A stretch of 64,000 nt of DNA from DATDAH01 sp963823495 (GCA_963823495.1 CAWGLV010000001.1:1178001-1242000), one strand, 5' to 3'. Counted from the first letter of the stretch, positions 1 through 7,877 are shown. Program-made: numbers and translations. Notes: generated by a model not told the origin, from the sequence alone.

Positions 1-201
1 CGCCACTGGGTGGCGAACCTCGAGCAGCACTGGGACGACGCCGTGGCCGAGGTGGGGATCGCCCGAGCTCGGATCTGGCGCCTCTACATGGCCGGCTCGG
101 CCGCCGGCTTCGAGGCCAACCGCATCCAGATCCACCAGGTCCTCGGCGTGAAGACGGGGGCCGACGGCGACAGCGAGATGCCGCTGCGCCCCGACTGGTA
201 G
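1..201 (+). CDS. Cyclopropane-fatty-acyl-phospholipid synthase, C-terminal end (partial)
   Basis: Only the last 66 residues are in the window; the reading frame is open from base 1. The segment ARIWRLYMAGSAAGFEANRI followed by a QVLGVK stretch is the conserved C-terminal signature of the CFA synthase/mycolic-acid cyclopropane synthase family. These SAM-dependent enzymes add a methylene bridge to unsaturated acyl chains of membrane phospholipids. The catalytic Rossmann core lies upstream, outside the window, so activity cannot be judged. The gene ends 15 bp before the convergent unknown gene at 217-702. Identification rests on this short tail only but the tail is distinctive. Confidence 0.8.
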   Translation, partial: RHWVANLEQHWDDAVAEVGIARARIWRLYMAGSAAGFEANRIQIHQVLGVKTGADGDSEMPLRPDW

Positions 202-216
202 CCCGGCCGCTCGGGT

Positions 217-702
217 TCAGCCGAGGCCGAGGGCCTCGTCGAGGCGGTCGAGCCAGGCCTGCTCTGCGTCACTGACCTTCGGCCCGGCGACGCCGGCGAA
301 GCCCTCCCGGGCCCCAGAAGCGGCGATGGCCCCGATCCGGGCCAGCCAGGACCGGAACGCCGCGCTGGTCCCGGGCTCGACCGTGGCCGCGAGGACGGCC
401 GGCAGGCCGGCCATCACGGTGAGGACCCGCTCCGGCAGCGGTCCCGCGTCGGGCAGGTCATCGGGGGCGACGCCGGTGTCGGCCGCGCCGTCGTCCCGCA
501 GCGAGTGGGCGACGAGGCGCATCAGGCCGTTCTCCTCGGGGTCGAGTCGGACCCGCTCCAACTCGTCCTCCACCGCCTGCAGCTCACGCCCGGTCGCGAG
601 GGCTCCGCTCGAATCGACCTCGACGACGGCCATCGCCACCTCGTAGGGCGCCGACCGCAGCCGGTACCACTGCTCGTCGCTGAAGTCTGCTCTCGAGATC
701 AT
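217..702 (-). CDS. Hypothetical protein, 161 aa, divergent from the STAND regulator
   Basis: Unrecognised protein. The ATG at 702 has an AGGG about 8 bases upstream. The N-terminus reads MISRADFSDEQWYRLRSAPY, followed by a charged central part and an alanine/glycine-rich C-terminal half; no membrane span, signal peptide or metal motif is evident. The same strand stays open for a further 460 codons upstream, but that extension is antisense to the 829 gene and is rejected as a GC-codon artefact. The 126-bp gap to the divergent 829 gene holds phased CTGCCACAG repeats, so the two genes may share control. Function unknown. Confidence 0.7.
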   Translation of the reverse strand: MISRADFSDEQWYRLRSAPYEVAMAVVEVDSSGALATGRELQAVEDELERVRLDPEENGLMRLVAHSLRDDGAADTGVAPDDLPDAGPLPERVLTVMAGLPAVLAATVEPGTSAAFRSWLARIGAIAASGAREGFAGVAGPKVSDAEQAWLDRLDEALGLG

Positions 703-757
703 CTCCGCACCCTGCCACGACCGGCTGCCGCGCACACAGACCGCCGTTCGCCGGGTC

Positions 758-799
758 CTGCCACAGGACTGCCACAGGCTGCCGCGACTGTGGTATTCG
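758..799 (+). promoter_or_regulatory. Phased direct repeats upstream of the STAND regulator (possible BTAD/SARP-type operator)
   Basis: CTGCCACAGG occurs at 758-767 and again at 769-778, an 11-bp period, followed by the related CTGCCGCGA at 779-787. A possible -10 (TATTCG) lies at 794-799. Direct repeats at one-helical-turn spacing just upstream of -10 are the known binding arrangement of SARP/BTAD regulators, and the downstream gene encodes such a domain. Related phased repeats precede the 5933 gene. Assignment as an autoregulatory operator is inference. Confidence 0.5.
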
Positions 800-828
800 C
801 CGATTAGCGTCGCAACGGGGGAGGGCCG

Positions 829-3800
829 ATGATCAGGTTCCAGGCACTGGGTGGGCTGACCGTCACCGACGAGGCCGAGGAGGTCGTCGTCGGTGGCCCC
901 CGGCAACGTCGGCTCCTCGCCGTCCTTCTCATCCACCGCAATGCCGTGGTGTCCATCGACCGCCTGGCCGACGCGGTCTTCGCCGGTGAGCCGACCCCTG
1001 GGGCCACCACCACCCTCCGCAGCTACATCGCCCGGATCCGGCGGGTGGTCGACGGGGTCGACCCGGCAACGCGGGTCGTGACCCAGGCGCCGGGGTACAT
1101 GTTGCGGGTTCCCGTCGAGGCCTTCGACGTCGCCTGTTTCGAGGACCTGCTGGCCGGCGCCCGCTCCCGCCTCGCCCGCGAGGACCCGGTCGGCGCGTCG
1201 ACGGTGTTGCGTGAGGCGCTCGCCCTCTGGCGGGGGGAGGCCTACGAGGAGTTCGCCGACGAGGACTGGGCCCGACCCGAGGCGCAACGCCTGGGCGAGC
1301 TCCGCCTGGTCGCCTACGAGAGCCTGTTCGACGCCGAACTGGCCTGCGGTCGAGCCGCGGAGTCGATCCCGGAGCTCGAAGCGCTGGCGCGGGCCCATGA
1401 GACGCGGGAGGCGTTCCGGGCCCAGCTCATGGTCGCCCTGTACCGGTGCGGGCGCCAGGCCGACGCGCTCGGCGTCTACCAGGACTACCGCCGGTTCCTC
1501 GTGGACGAGCTCGGCCTCGACCCGACCCCGACGCTGGAAGATCTGGAGCGACGGATCCTGTCCCATGACCCGTCGCTGCTGTTGGCCCAACCGGCGGGAC
1601 AGCCCCTGCGGGGGTACCGGCTGGGTGAGCGCTTGGGAACCGGCCGGGACGGCACGGTCTACGCCGCCAGCCTGCCCGGGGTCGACCGGGACCTGGCCAT
1701 CCGGGTCGTCCACGAGTCGATCGCCGACCGACCCGAGTTCGTCCGGTCCTTCGAGGCCAAGGCCCACCGTCTCGCCGCCATCCGCCATCCGGCGATCGTC
1801 GGTCTGCAGGACTACTGGAGGGAGCCGGGCGCGGCGTATCTCGTCATGCGCCGGATGCACGGGGGGACCCTGGCCGATCGCCTCGCCCGGCGGCCGATGA
1901 CCGAGGCCGAGGTGGCGACGCTCGTCGACCGCATCGGCGGGGCGCTCGTGGCGGCCGAGGAGGCGGGGATCAGCCATGGTCGGGTGAGCGCGGACAACGT
2001 CCTGCTCGACGAGGTCGGTGAGGCCTGCCTGGCCGACTTCCCGCTCACCCCGCCAGACCCGGGTGACGCCCGCTCGTCGGACGTTCACGACCTCGCCGCC
2101 CTGGTCGCCGAGTGCCTGGGGGAGCGGGCGGACGGGGTGCGTGAGGCCCTCGACCGGGCCGAGGTCGACGGGGGCGGCCTACCCATGGCGGCGTTCGTCA
2201 GCCTCGTCGTCGGCGCCCTCACGGGCGTCAGCCGGCGGGCCGACGCCCCGCGGCCCAACCCCTACAAGGGCTTGCGGGCCTTCGACGAGTCCGACGCCCT
2301 GGACTTCTTCGGCCGGGCCGACCTGGTCGAGGAGATGCTCGGGCGCCTGGCGGGCACCGACGTGGGTCACCGCCTCCTGCTCCTGGTGGGGGGTTCGGGC
2401 ACCGGCAAGTCGAGCGTCGTGCGGGCGGGTCTCCTGCCCCGCGTGCGTCGGGGCGACATCACGGGCTCCGACGCCTGGTTCATCACCTCCATGCTCCCCG
2501 GGTCGGCCCCGTTCGAGGCCCTGGCCGAAGGCCTCCGCCACGTCGCGGTGGGCGAGTCCGATGACCTGGCGGCCGAGCTGGCCGACGACGCCGCGAGCAT
2601 CGACCGGGTCATCCGGCGTCTCGTTCCCGACGGCGGTCAGATGTTGCTGGTGGTCGACCAGTTCGAGGAGCTGTTCACCTCGGCGTCCGAGCGCGAGCAG
2701 CGGCGGTTCCTCGACGGTCTCCTGTATGCCGTGACGGCTCCGGACAGCCGGCTGCGGGTGGTGGCGACGTTGCGGGCCGACTTCTACGACCGGCCGCTCG
2801 GGGTTCCGGGGTTCGGGTCGGTGGTCAACGCCGCGACGGTGACCATTGCGGCGATGGCGCCGGCCGACCTCGAGGAGGCGATCGTCGAGCCGGCCCAGCG
2901 GGTGGGTCGGGCGGTGGAGCCTGCGGTCATGGCCGAGCTGGTGAGTGCGGTGGCCGAGGAGCCCTCCGCCCTCCCCGCGTTGCAGTTCACCCTCTACGAG
3001 CTGGCCGCGGCCTGTCCGGACACCCTCACCCTCGCCGCCTACCGGGAACTGGGGGAGGTGGACGGCGCCATCGCCGGACGGGCCGAATCGCTCTACCGCT
3101 CCCTCGAGGACGACGAGCGGACGGCGGTCCGACGCTTCTTCGAGCGGCTCGTCGTGGTCGGTCCCGACGGGGAGGCGACTCGTCGCCGGGCCCGGCGGGC
3201 CGAGCTGGTCGGCTCGCCGGCTGACCCCACGGTCGACGCCACCGTCGAGCAGTGGGCCGAGGCCCGCCTGCTGGGTCTGGATTGCGACGCCCTGACCCGG
3301 GAGCCCACCGTCGAGGTCGCCCACGAGGCGCTCCTGCGGGAGTGGCCCCGCCTGCGGACCTGGATCGAAGAGGGCCGAGACGCGCTTCTCGTCCTCACGC
3401 ACCTGCGGGAGGCGGCCGCCGGCTGGGTCGACCTGGACCGCGACCCTGGGGCGCTCTACCGCGGCGCACGGCTCCAAGTGGTGCTCGACCTGACGAAGGG
3501 CCGTGTGGGCCACCTGACCGAGAGCGAGCAGGCGTTCGTCGTCGCGAGCCGACAGGCCCAGGAGAGCGAGGAGCGAGAGGCCGCCGAGGCCGCGGAACGA
3601 CAGGTCCGGGCCAATCGACGTCTCCGCCTCCAACTCGGGATCATCGCCGTGGCCCTGGTCATCGCCCTCATCGGGGGCCTGGTCGCGTTCGACCAGCGGG
3701 GTCAGGCCGAACGGGAGCGCCGGGTGGCGACGGCCCGAGAGCTGGCCGCGGCGTCGGAGGCGAGCCTCGACGACGACCCCGAGCGCAGCATCCTCCTCGC

Positions 3801-5799
3801 CCTGGCGGCGCTGGATGCCACCGGCGAGGACGAGGTGATCCCCGAGGCCGTTTCGGCGTTGCACGGCGCCGTCGCCTCCGCCCGGTTGGTGTTGAGCGTG
3901 CCCGAGCTGGGCGGGGCTCTGGACTGGAGCCCTGACGGCACCGTCTTCGTCACCGAGGGTCCCGAGGAGTCCGGCCTGGTGGACATCCGCGACGCCGCGA
4001 CCGGGGAGTCGCTCCTCTCCTTCCCCGGCCACGACATCGACGTGAACGACGTGGCCTTCAGCGCCGACGGCTCGATGCTGGCCACGACGGGCGATGACGG
4101 TGCCCTCCGGGTCTGGGACCCGACCACCGGTGACCAGGTGGCGGCCTTCGAGTTCGACGACGGCGGAGGGGTCTGGGGCCCCTCCTTCAGCGCCGACGGC
4201 GCCTCCGTCGCGGCATCGTGGCTGGACCAGGAGGTGGTGCGGGTGTTCGACATCGAATCCTCCGGCCAGCGCTCGGAGGTGAGCGCCCCTGGCGCGTTGG
4301 ACACCGCGTTCCGGCCGGACGGCACCCAGCTGGCCATCGGGAACGTCTACGAGGCACAGGCCCTGGTGGTCGAGCCCGAGACCGGCGAGGTGCTGTACAC
4401 CCTCGGGGGTGACGAGGGCTGGATACGTGCCCTGGCCTACAGCCCCGACGGCGACTCGCTCGCCACCACGGGTGGCGACGGGACGACGTGGATCTGGGCG
4501 GCCGCGGACGGCTCACCGCAGGTCACCCTGTCGGAGCACGCCGGCGATGTGAACTCCCTCGACTGGAGCCCGGACGGTTCCCGACTGGCGACCGTGGGCG
4601 ACGACGGGTCGGCCCGCGTGACCGAGGTCATGGGCGGCGCGGCCCGCGAGGTGCTGGCCCTGTCGGCTCGGGACACCCGCAACGGGTTGCAGAGCGTGGT
4701 CTTCTCCCCCGACGGGTCGACGATCATGACCAGCGACTGGGCAATGGCCGCGGTGAAGGTGTGGGATGTGAGTCCGCAAGGGGGGGCGGAGTGGCTGAAC
4801 GTCGAGGGCATCCCGGGCGACCCCGGCGACGTCGTGCCCGTCTTCACGGCCGACAGTGAGGGGGTCGTCGTGGTCGGGCGCGGGGGGACCGCGACCTTCT
4901 GGGACGTGGCCACCGGCCGGCCGAGCCAGGACATCGGGCCGAGCGCGCCCGGGGACGCCGATTTCGAGCGGGTGGCGCTGACCGATGCGGGCGACCTCCT
5001 GGCCACCAGTGGCGACCAGGTGCCGGTCCGGCTCTGGGACCTGGCGTCCGGCGAGCTCCGACTCACGGTCGATCACGCCGAGCCCGCGGCCTACGTCACC
5101 GGGATGGACTGGAGTCACGACGGCCGGCTGCTGGCGATCGCCCAGGCGGGCGAGAGCGGGGCCTGGGTCGATGTCATCGACCTCTCGGGTGAGCGCGTCG
5201 CCCACCTCGAGGAGGAGCCGGACGTCTACATCCAGACGGTGGGTTTCGGCCCCGACGACCGCGTCCTGGTCACGACCCGGGACTCGGCCCGGAATGACCC
5301 GGCGCAGCGGGGAATCCGCCTCTGGGACTGGGAGCGGGGTGTGGTCGAGACGACCCTCGACTCGCCCGCCCTCCGGGCTGCGCTCGACCCGACCGGGGGC
5401 CGTTTGGCCACCACGCTGGATCTCGAAGGCGACGCGGAGGTGTGGGACACCGGAGCGGGCCGACGGCTGGCGACCCTGAGCGGCTCGGCGGCACTCAACG
5501 ACATCGCCATCAGCGCGGACGGGACGCAGGTGGCGACCGCCGGCGAGGACGGGGTCGTTCGCCTCTGGGACGTCGACACGGGAACCCAGGAGCTGAGGCT
5601 GCAGGGTCAGGGGACTGCGGTCCAGGGTGTCGCCTTCAGCCCGGACGGCTCCCGCCTCGCCTCCATCGGTGCCGACGGCGTCGTGCGGGTCTGGGCCCTC
5701 GACCTCGAGGATCTCGTCCGGATCGCGACCGATCGGGTCACGCGCGTCCTCAGCGACGACGAGTGTCGCCTGTACCTGCACGTCGAGCGCTGCCCGTAG
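829..5799 (+). CDS. Membrane-anchored BTAD / pseudokinase / nSTAND1 / WD40 regulator, 1656 aa
   Basis: Modular AfsR-like regulator. Residues 1-95 form a Trans_reg_C (OmpR-type) DNA-binding domain and about 100-250 a BTAD helical domain. Residues about 262-470 are kinase-like with a glycine-rich loop (LGERLGTGRDGTVYA), but the VAIK lysine is Arg292, the HRD segment reads HGRVSADN (383-390) and DFG reads DFP (D403), so catalysis is unlikely. An nSTAND1 NTPase follows from about 480 (NPYKGLRAFDESDALDFFGR), with Walker A GGSGTGKSS near 521 and Walker B MLLVVDQFEE at 605. A hydrophobic helix at about 935-955 is followed by some 14 WD40-like units (about 1020-1640), enough for two seven-bladed propellers. 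The start has an ideal GGGAGGG at 819-825. Predicted role: a sensor that binds DNA with its N-terminus and a ligand or partner through the propellers, gated by the STAND ATPase. The helix suggests membrane attachment; topology is inferred. Confidence 0.88.
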   Translation: MIRFQALGGLTVTDEAEEVVVGGPRQRRLLAVLLIHRNAVVSIDRLADAVFAGEPTPGATTTLRSYIARIRRVVDGVDPATRVVTQAPGYMLRVPVEAFDVACFEDLLAGARSRLAREDPVGASTVLREALALWRGEAYEEFADEDWARPEAQRLGELRLVAYESLFDAELACGRAAESIPELEALARAHETREAFRAQLMVALYRCGRQADALGVYQDYRRFLVDELGLDPTPTLEDLERRILSHDPSLLLAQPAGQPLRGYRLGERLGTGRDGTVYAASLPGVDRDLAIRVVHESIADRPEFVRSFEAKAHRLAAIRHPAIVGLQDYWREPGAAYLVMRRMHGGTLADRLARRPMTEAEVATLVDRIGGALVAAEEAGISHGRVSADNVLLDEVGEACLADFPLTPPDPGDARSSDVHDLAALVAECLGERADGVREALDRAEVDGGGLPMAAFVSLVVGALTGVSRRADAPRPNPYKGLRAFDESDALDFFGRADLVEEMLGRLAGTDVGHRLLLLVGGSGTGKSSVVRAGLLPRVRRGDITGSDAWFITSMLPGSAPFEALAEGLRHVAVGESDDLAAELADDAASIDRVIRRLVPDGGQMLLVVDQFEELFTSASEREQRRFLDGLLYAVTAPDSRLRVVATLRADFYDRPLGVPGFGSVVNAATVTIAAMAPADLEEAIVEPAQRVGRAVEPAVMAELVSAVAEEPSALPALQFTLYELAAACPDTLTLAAYRELGEVDGAIAGRAESLYRSLEDDERTAVRRFFERLVVVGPDGEATRRRARRAELVGSPADPTVDATVEQWAEARLLGLDCDALTREPTVEVAHEALLREWPRLRTWIEEGRDALLVLTHLREAAAGWVDLDRDPGALYRGARLQVVLDLTKGRVGHLTESEQAFVVASRQAQESEEREAAEAAERQVRANRRLRLQLGIIAVALVIALIGGLVAFDQRGQAERERRVATARELAAASEASLDDDPERSILLALAALDATGEDEVIPEAVSALHGAVASARLVLSVPELGGALDWSPDGTVFVTEGPEESGLVDIRDAATGESLLSFPGHDIDVNDVAFSADGSMLATTGDDGALRVWDPTTGDQVAAFEFDDGGGVWGPSFSADGASVAASWLDQEVVRVFDIESSGQRSEVSAPGALDTAFRPDGTQLAIGNVYEAQALVVEPETGEVLYTLGGDEGWIRALAYSPDGDSLATTGGDGTTWIWAAADGSPQVTLSEHAGDVNSLDWSPDGSRLATVGDDGSARVTEVMGGAAREVLALSARDTRNGLQSVVFSPDGSTIMTSDWAMAAVKVWDVSPQGGAEWLNVEGIPGDPGDVVPVFTADSEGVVVVGRGGTATFWDVATGRPSQDIGPSAPGDADFERVALTDAGDLLATSGDQVPVRLWDLASGELRLTVDHAEPAAYVTGMDWSHDGRLLAIAQAGESGAWVDVIDLSGERVAHLEEEPDVYIQTVGFGPDDRVLVTTRDSARNDPAQRGIRLWDWERGVVETTLDSPALRAALDPTGGRLATTLDLEGDAEVWDTGAGRRLATLSGSAALNDIAISADGTQVATAGEDGVVRLWDVDTGTQELRLQGQGTAVQGVAFSPDGSRLASIGADGVVRVWALDLEDLVRIATDRVTRVLSDDECRLYLHVERCP

Positions 5800-5831
5800 G
5801 TCTGCGGGCCCGACCGCTGGTGGCAGGCGGG

Positions 5832-5873
5832 TTGCCACGGATCTGCCACAGCGCTGACGCCGTTCTGCCCGGG
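5832..5873 (+). promoter_or_regulatory. Four 11-bp phased repeats upstream of the repeat-protein gene
   Basis: Units begin at 5832 (TTGCCACGG), 5843 (CTGCCACAG), 5854 (CTGACGCCG) and 5865 (CTGCCCGGG), each exactly 11 bp after the last. The second is identical to the core of the repeats at 758 and 769 upstream of the STAND/BTAD gene. The arrangement fits an activator of the BTAD/SARP type binding one face of the helix. The last two units are degenerate. The direct target would be the 5933 gene. Confidence 0.5.
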
Positions 5874-5888
5874 CCCTCTCGCACTGTC

Positions 5889-5920
5889 GGGTCGAGCAGC
5901 TGCACCCCGCAGCTCGACCC
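5889..5920 (+). promoter_or_regulatory. 5'-leader hairpin ending at the ribosome binding site of the repeat protein
   Basis: GGGTCGAGC (5889-5897) and GCTCGACCC (5912-5920) are perfect 9-bp arms around a 14-base loop. The 3' arm stops directly before GAAGGAG, the Shine-Dalgarno of the 5933 gene. It could affect mRNA stability or ribosome access. An alternative fold pairs the inner AGCTGC with GCAGCT. Whether it lies in the transcript depends on an unmapped start site. Confidence 0.4.
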
Positions 5921-5932
5921 GAAGGAGCCGTT

Positions 5933-6436
5933 ATGGCCGTCATCGAACAGCAGGTCGACGAGAAGGTCGACGTCAAGGTCCGTACCGAGGAAGCCCCCCC
6001 GCCGGAGCGAACCACCCCGCCGACCACCCGCAGCGGTGGTGGGCTCGGCTGGCTCGTCGTGGGTCTGGCCGTGGCCGCCGCGGTCGTCACTGTGGTCCTC
6101 GCCGCCGACATCGGCTCCGATCCGGAGCCGACCACGGGAGTCCAGTCCTCGGGGCTGGTCGAGAACGGGAGCATCACCGCCATCGATCACGCCGCGGCGA
6201 CCGGCTCGGGTCAGTCCTCGGGTCTGGTCGAGAACGGGAGCATCACCGCCATCGATCACGCGGCGTCGGCTGGTGTCGTGGTGCCGGCCGGGGCGGGTCA
6301 GTCCTCGGGGCTGATCGAGAACGGGAGCATCACCGCCATCGATCACGCGGCGGCGACCGGCTCCGACCCGTCCTCGGGTCTGGTCGAGAACGGGAGCATC
6401 ACCGCCATCGATCACGCGGCGTCCGACGCTCCCTGA
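5933..6436 (+). CDS. Small single-span membrane protein with four 17-residue repeats, 167 aa
   Basis: No known family recognised. Residues 1-37 are charged and proline-rich, about 38-59 form one transmembrane helix (LGWLVVGLAVAAAVVTVVLA), and the rest is a tail carrying SSGLVENGSITAIDHAA at residues 72-88, 95-111, 124-140 and 147-163. The third copy differs only by Ile for Val; spacers are 6, 12 and 6 residues, rich in Gly, Ala and Thr. There is no cleavage site after the helix, so the tail is probably membrane-tethered. The start has AAGGAG 7 bases upstream. Phased repeats resembling those before the STAND regulator lie just upstream, and a hairpin terminator follows, so it is probably a single-gene unit controlled by that regulator. 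Function unknown; a surface ligand, scaffold or partner for the WD40 propellers are all open. Confidence 0.8.
   Translation: MAVIEQQVDEKVDVKVRTEEAPPPERTTPPTTRSGGGLGWLVVGLAVAAAVVTVVLAADIGSDPEPTTGVQSSGLVENGSITAIDHAAATGSGQSSGLVENGSITAIDHAASAGVVVPAGAGQSSGLIENGSITAIDHAAATGSDPSSGLVENGSITAIDHAASDAP
6146..6421 (+). repeat. Four dispersed 51-bp coding repeats
   Basis: Copies at 6146-6196, 6215-6265, 6302-6352 and 6371-6421 encode the 17-residue unit of the 5933 gene. They differ at only a few bases: the glycine codon GGG/GGT, one GTC/ATC and the last alanine codons. Near identity at silent sites points to recent duplication or gene conversion, or constraint at the nucleotide level. Confidence 0.85.
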
Positions 6437-6483
6437 GACGCAGACGATCAACCCCGAAGACCGCGGGGAGGAGGGTCGGCCCG

Positions 6484-6502
6484 AGAGGGTCGGCCCTCTT
6501 TC
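6484..6502 (+). terminator. Intrinsic terminator after the repeat-protein gene
   Basis: AGAGGG (6484-6489) pairs with CCCTCT (6494-6499) across a TCGG tetraloop, followed by a short T run. It lies 48 bp after the stop of the 5933 gene and before the convergent amidohydrolase. Confidence 0.6.
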
Positions 6503-6555
6503 CTGTTCGGTGAGGCCCCCCGGGCGCAGGTGTCCCGCCGCCGGGATCTTGCCAC

Positions 6556-7524
6556 TCAGAGGCGGTAGACCCGGCGGGCGGTGCCACTGAAGAGGGCGTC
6601 GGCCTCGGCGTCGTCGAAGCGCTCGGCGATGCGGGCGAAGGCCTCCCACACCACGGAGTAGTCGACACAGAGCTTGTCGACCGGGAAGTTCGACTCGAAC
6701 ATCGCCCGTTCCGGCCCGAAGCAGTCGAGGGCGTGCTGATACCAGCGCTCCTGCTTCGCCAGGAACTCGTCCACGTCGGGCCGGTTCTCGAGGTCCGCAG
6801 GCCAGAAGCCGTTGTCGGGCATGGCCAGGCCACCCAGCTTGGCCACCACGTTGGGGCAGGCGGCCACCTCGGCCAGCGCCGGCTTCCAGACCTCGAAGAC
6901 CTCGTCGTGGCGGCCGGCCCAGGACCCCACACCGATGGGGGTGGAGAAGTGGTCCAGCACGATCGTCGTGCCGGGCACGGCCCGGGCCAGGACGAGCAGG
7001 TCGTCCATCTGGGTGTGGTACTGCCAGGTGTCGTAGGTGAGGCCCCGTTCCCCGAGGTGGGCGACACCCCGTCGGAAGTCGGCGTCGTGGGCCTTCCCCG
7101 GAGGCGCTCCCCCCGGGATGGTGAGCGGCTCGTCGGCCGGCGCGGCGGCCAGCGCGTCCCGGATTCCTCGGAACCGCCCGCCTGCGACAGCTTCGTGGGC
7201 GTCGAGGACCTCGTCGAGCAGGTCGAGCGGCAGCGTGAGGTCGGCATGGGCGACGATGCCGGCGATGGTGGCGCCGGCCGCGGCCTCGCTGGCGTCGGCG
7301 ATGGCGGCCACGTACTCGGTCTCACCCGCCGGTCGCAGGTGCTCGGGCCCATCGGTCCGGTAGGAAGAACTGCACTCCATGAAGACGGTCTCGACCACGC
7401 CGGGCACCGTCGCGGTGTCGGCGTGGAGCTCGGCCAGTTGGTACTCGCCGGCCAGCCCGCCCATGAACTCCGGCCCCCAGAGGTGGTGGTGCGGGTCGAC
7501 GATGGTGCGTCCCTCGAGGCTCAC
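6556..7524 (-). CDS. Amidohydrolase family 2 protein (2-pyrone-4,6-dicarboxylate lactonase-like)
   Basis: TIM-barrel metal-dependent hydrolase of the Amidohydro_2 family, 322 aa from the GTG at 7524. The N-terminus carries the metal-binding DPHHHLW motif; later landmarks are GIVAHADL, GIRDAL, VLDHFSTPIG and the C-terminal MFESNFPVDK with its catalytic/structural Asp. Such proteins hydrolyse or decarboxylate small aromatic-derived or lactone substrates in the cytoplasm; the substrate here is unknown. The frame stays open to 7698, but that extension would overlap the tRNA gene, so the GTG directly before the HHH motif is chosen. It stands alone between the terminator at 6484 and the tRNA. Confidence 0.82.
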   Translation of the reverse strand: MSLEGRTIVDPHHHLWGPEFMGGLAGEYQLAELHADTATVPGVVETVFMECSSSYRTDGPEHLRPAGETEYVAAIADASEAAAGATIAGIVAHADLTLPLDLLDEVLDAHEAVAGGRFRGIRDALAAAPADEPLTIPGGAPPGKAHDADFRRGVAHLGERGLTYDTWQYHTQMDDLLVLARAVPGTTIVLDHFSTPIGVGSWAGRHDEVFEVWKPALAEVAACPNVVAKLGGLAMPDNGFWPADLENRPDVDEFLAKQERWYQHALDCFGPERAMFESNFPVDKLCVDYSVVWEAFARIAERFDDAEADALFSGTARRVYRL

Positions 7525-7661
7525 GGCTGCCTCACCGCCCCGCTCGAGGCTCTGATGCGAACGGCCGCCTGGTTGAACATGCCAGAACACTAGGGTCGGC
7601 GGTCCGGCGGTCCGGCTCCGACACGATTGGCGTTCCGGGGAACGCTCGCTAGCCTCGCTGC

Positions 7662-7738
<77 letters not shown>

Positions 7739-7754
7739 AGCTCCAGCAGTACCC

Positions 7755-7781
7755 GAGGCCCCTCCCGACCGGAGGGGCCTC
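7755..7781 (+). terminator. Strong hairpin after tRNA-fMet
   Basis: GAGGCCCCTCC (7755-7765) and GGAGGGGCCTC (7771-7781) are perfect 11-bp arms with a 5-base loop, 16 bp after the tRNA CCA. No T run follows, as is common for hairpin terminators in high-GC actinobacteria. Confidence 0.65.
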
Positions 7782-7796
7782 GTCGCGTCAGGGGCC

Positions 7797-7818
7797 GTGT
7801 CAAACGGGTGTCAAACGG
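7797..7818 (+). repeat. Tandem 11-mer GTGTCAAACGG x2
   Basis: Two perfect head-to-tail copies (7797-7807, 7808-7818) lie between the tRNA hairpin and the SIR2-like remnant. No open frame or integrase is attached to them here. They sit at the junction where base composition drops, so they may mark an old integration boundary; that is only a possibility. Confidence 0.45.
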
Positions 7819-7877
7819 CGTCCAGCGAGTGCTCACTTGCGGTGCGGCCCCGCTCGACCCACTCGGCATGGGTCGGA

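Noticed and set aside
703..2088. N-terminal extension of the 217-702 gene to 623 residues
   Set aside because: The added sequence is antisense to the BTAD/kinase-like region and the promoter; the ATG at 702 has a ribosome site and gives a compact protein.
4513..6183. A 556-codon minus-strand frame across the WD40 region and the repeat-protein gene
   Set aside because: Antisense to proteins with recognisable WD40 repeats and a strong ribosome site; its own sequence has no domain and no plausible start signal.
6146..6421. The four 51-bp repeats as a CRISPR-like array
   Set aside because: They are in frame inside one gene, spacers are unequal and also coding, and no cas genes are present.
6541..6560. 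A TTGCCACTC sequence as a further phased regulator site
   Set aside because: It is a single copy, not phased, and lies at the end of the convergent amidohydrolase gene.
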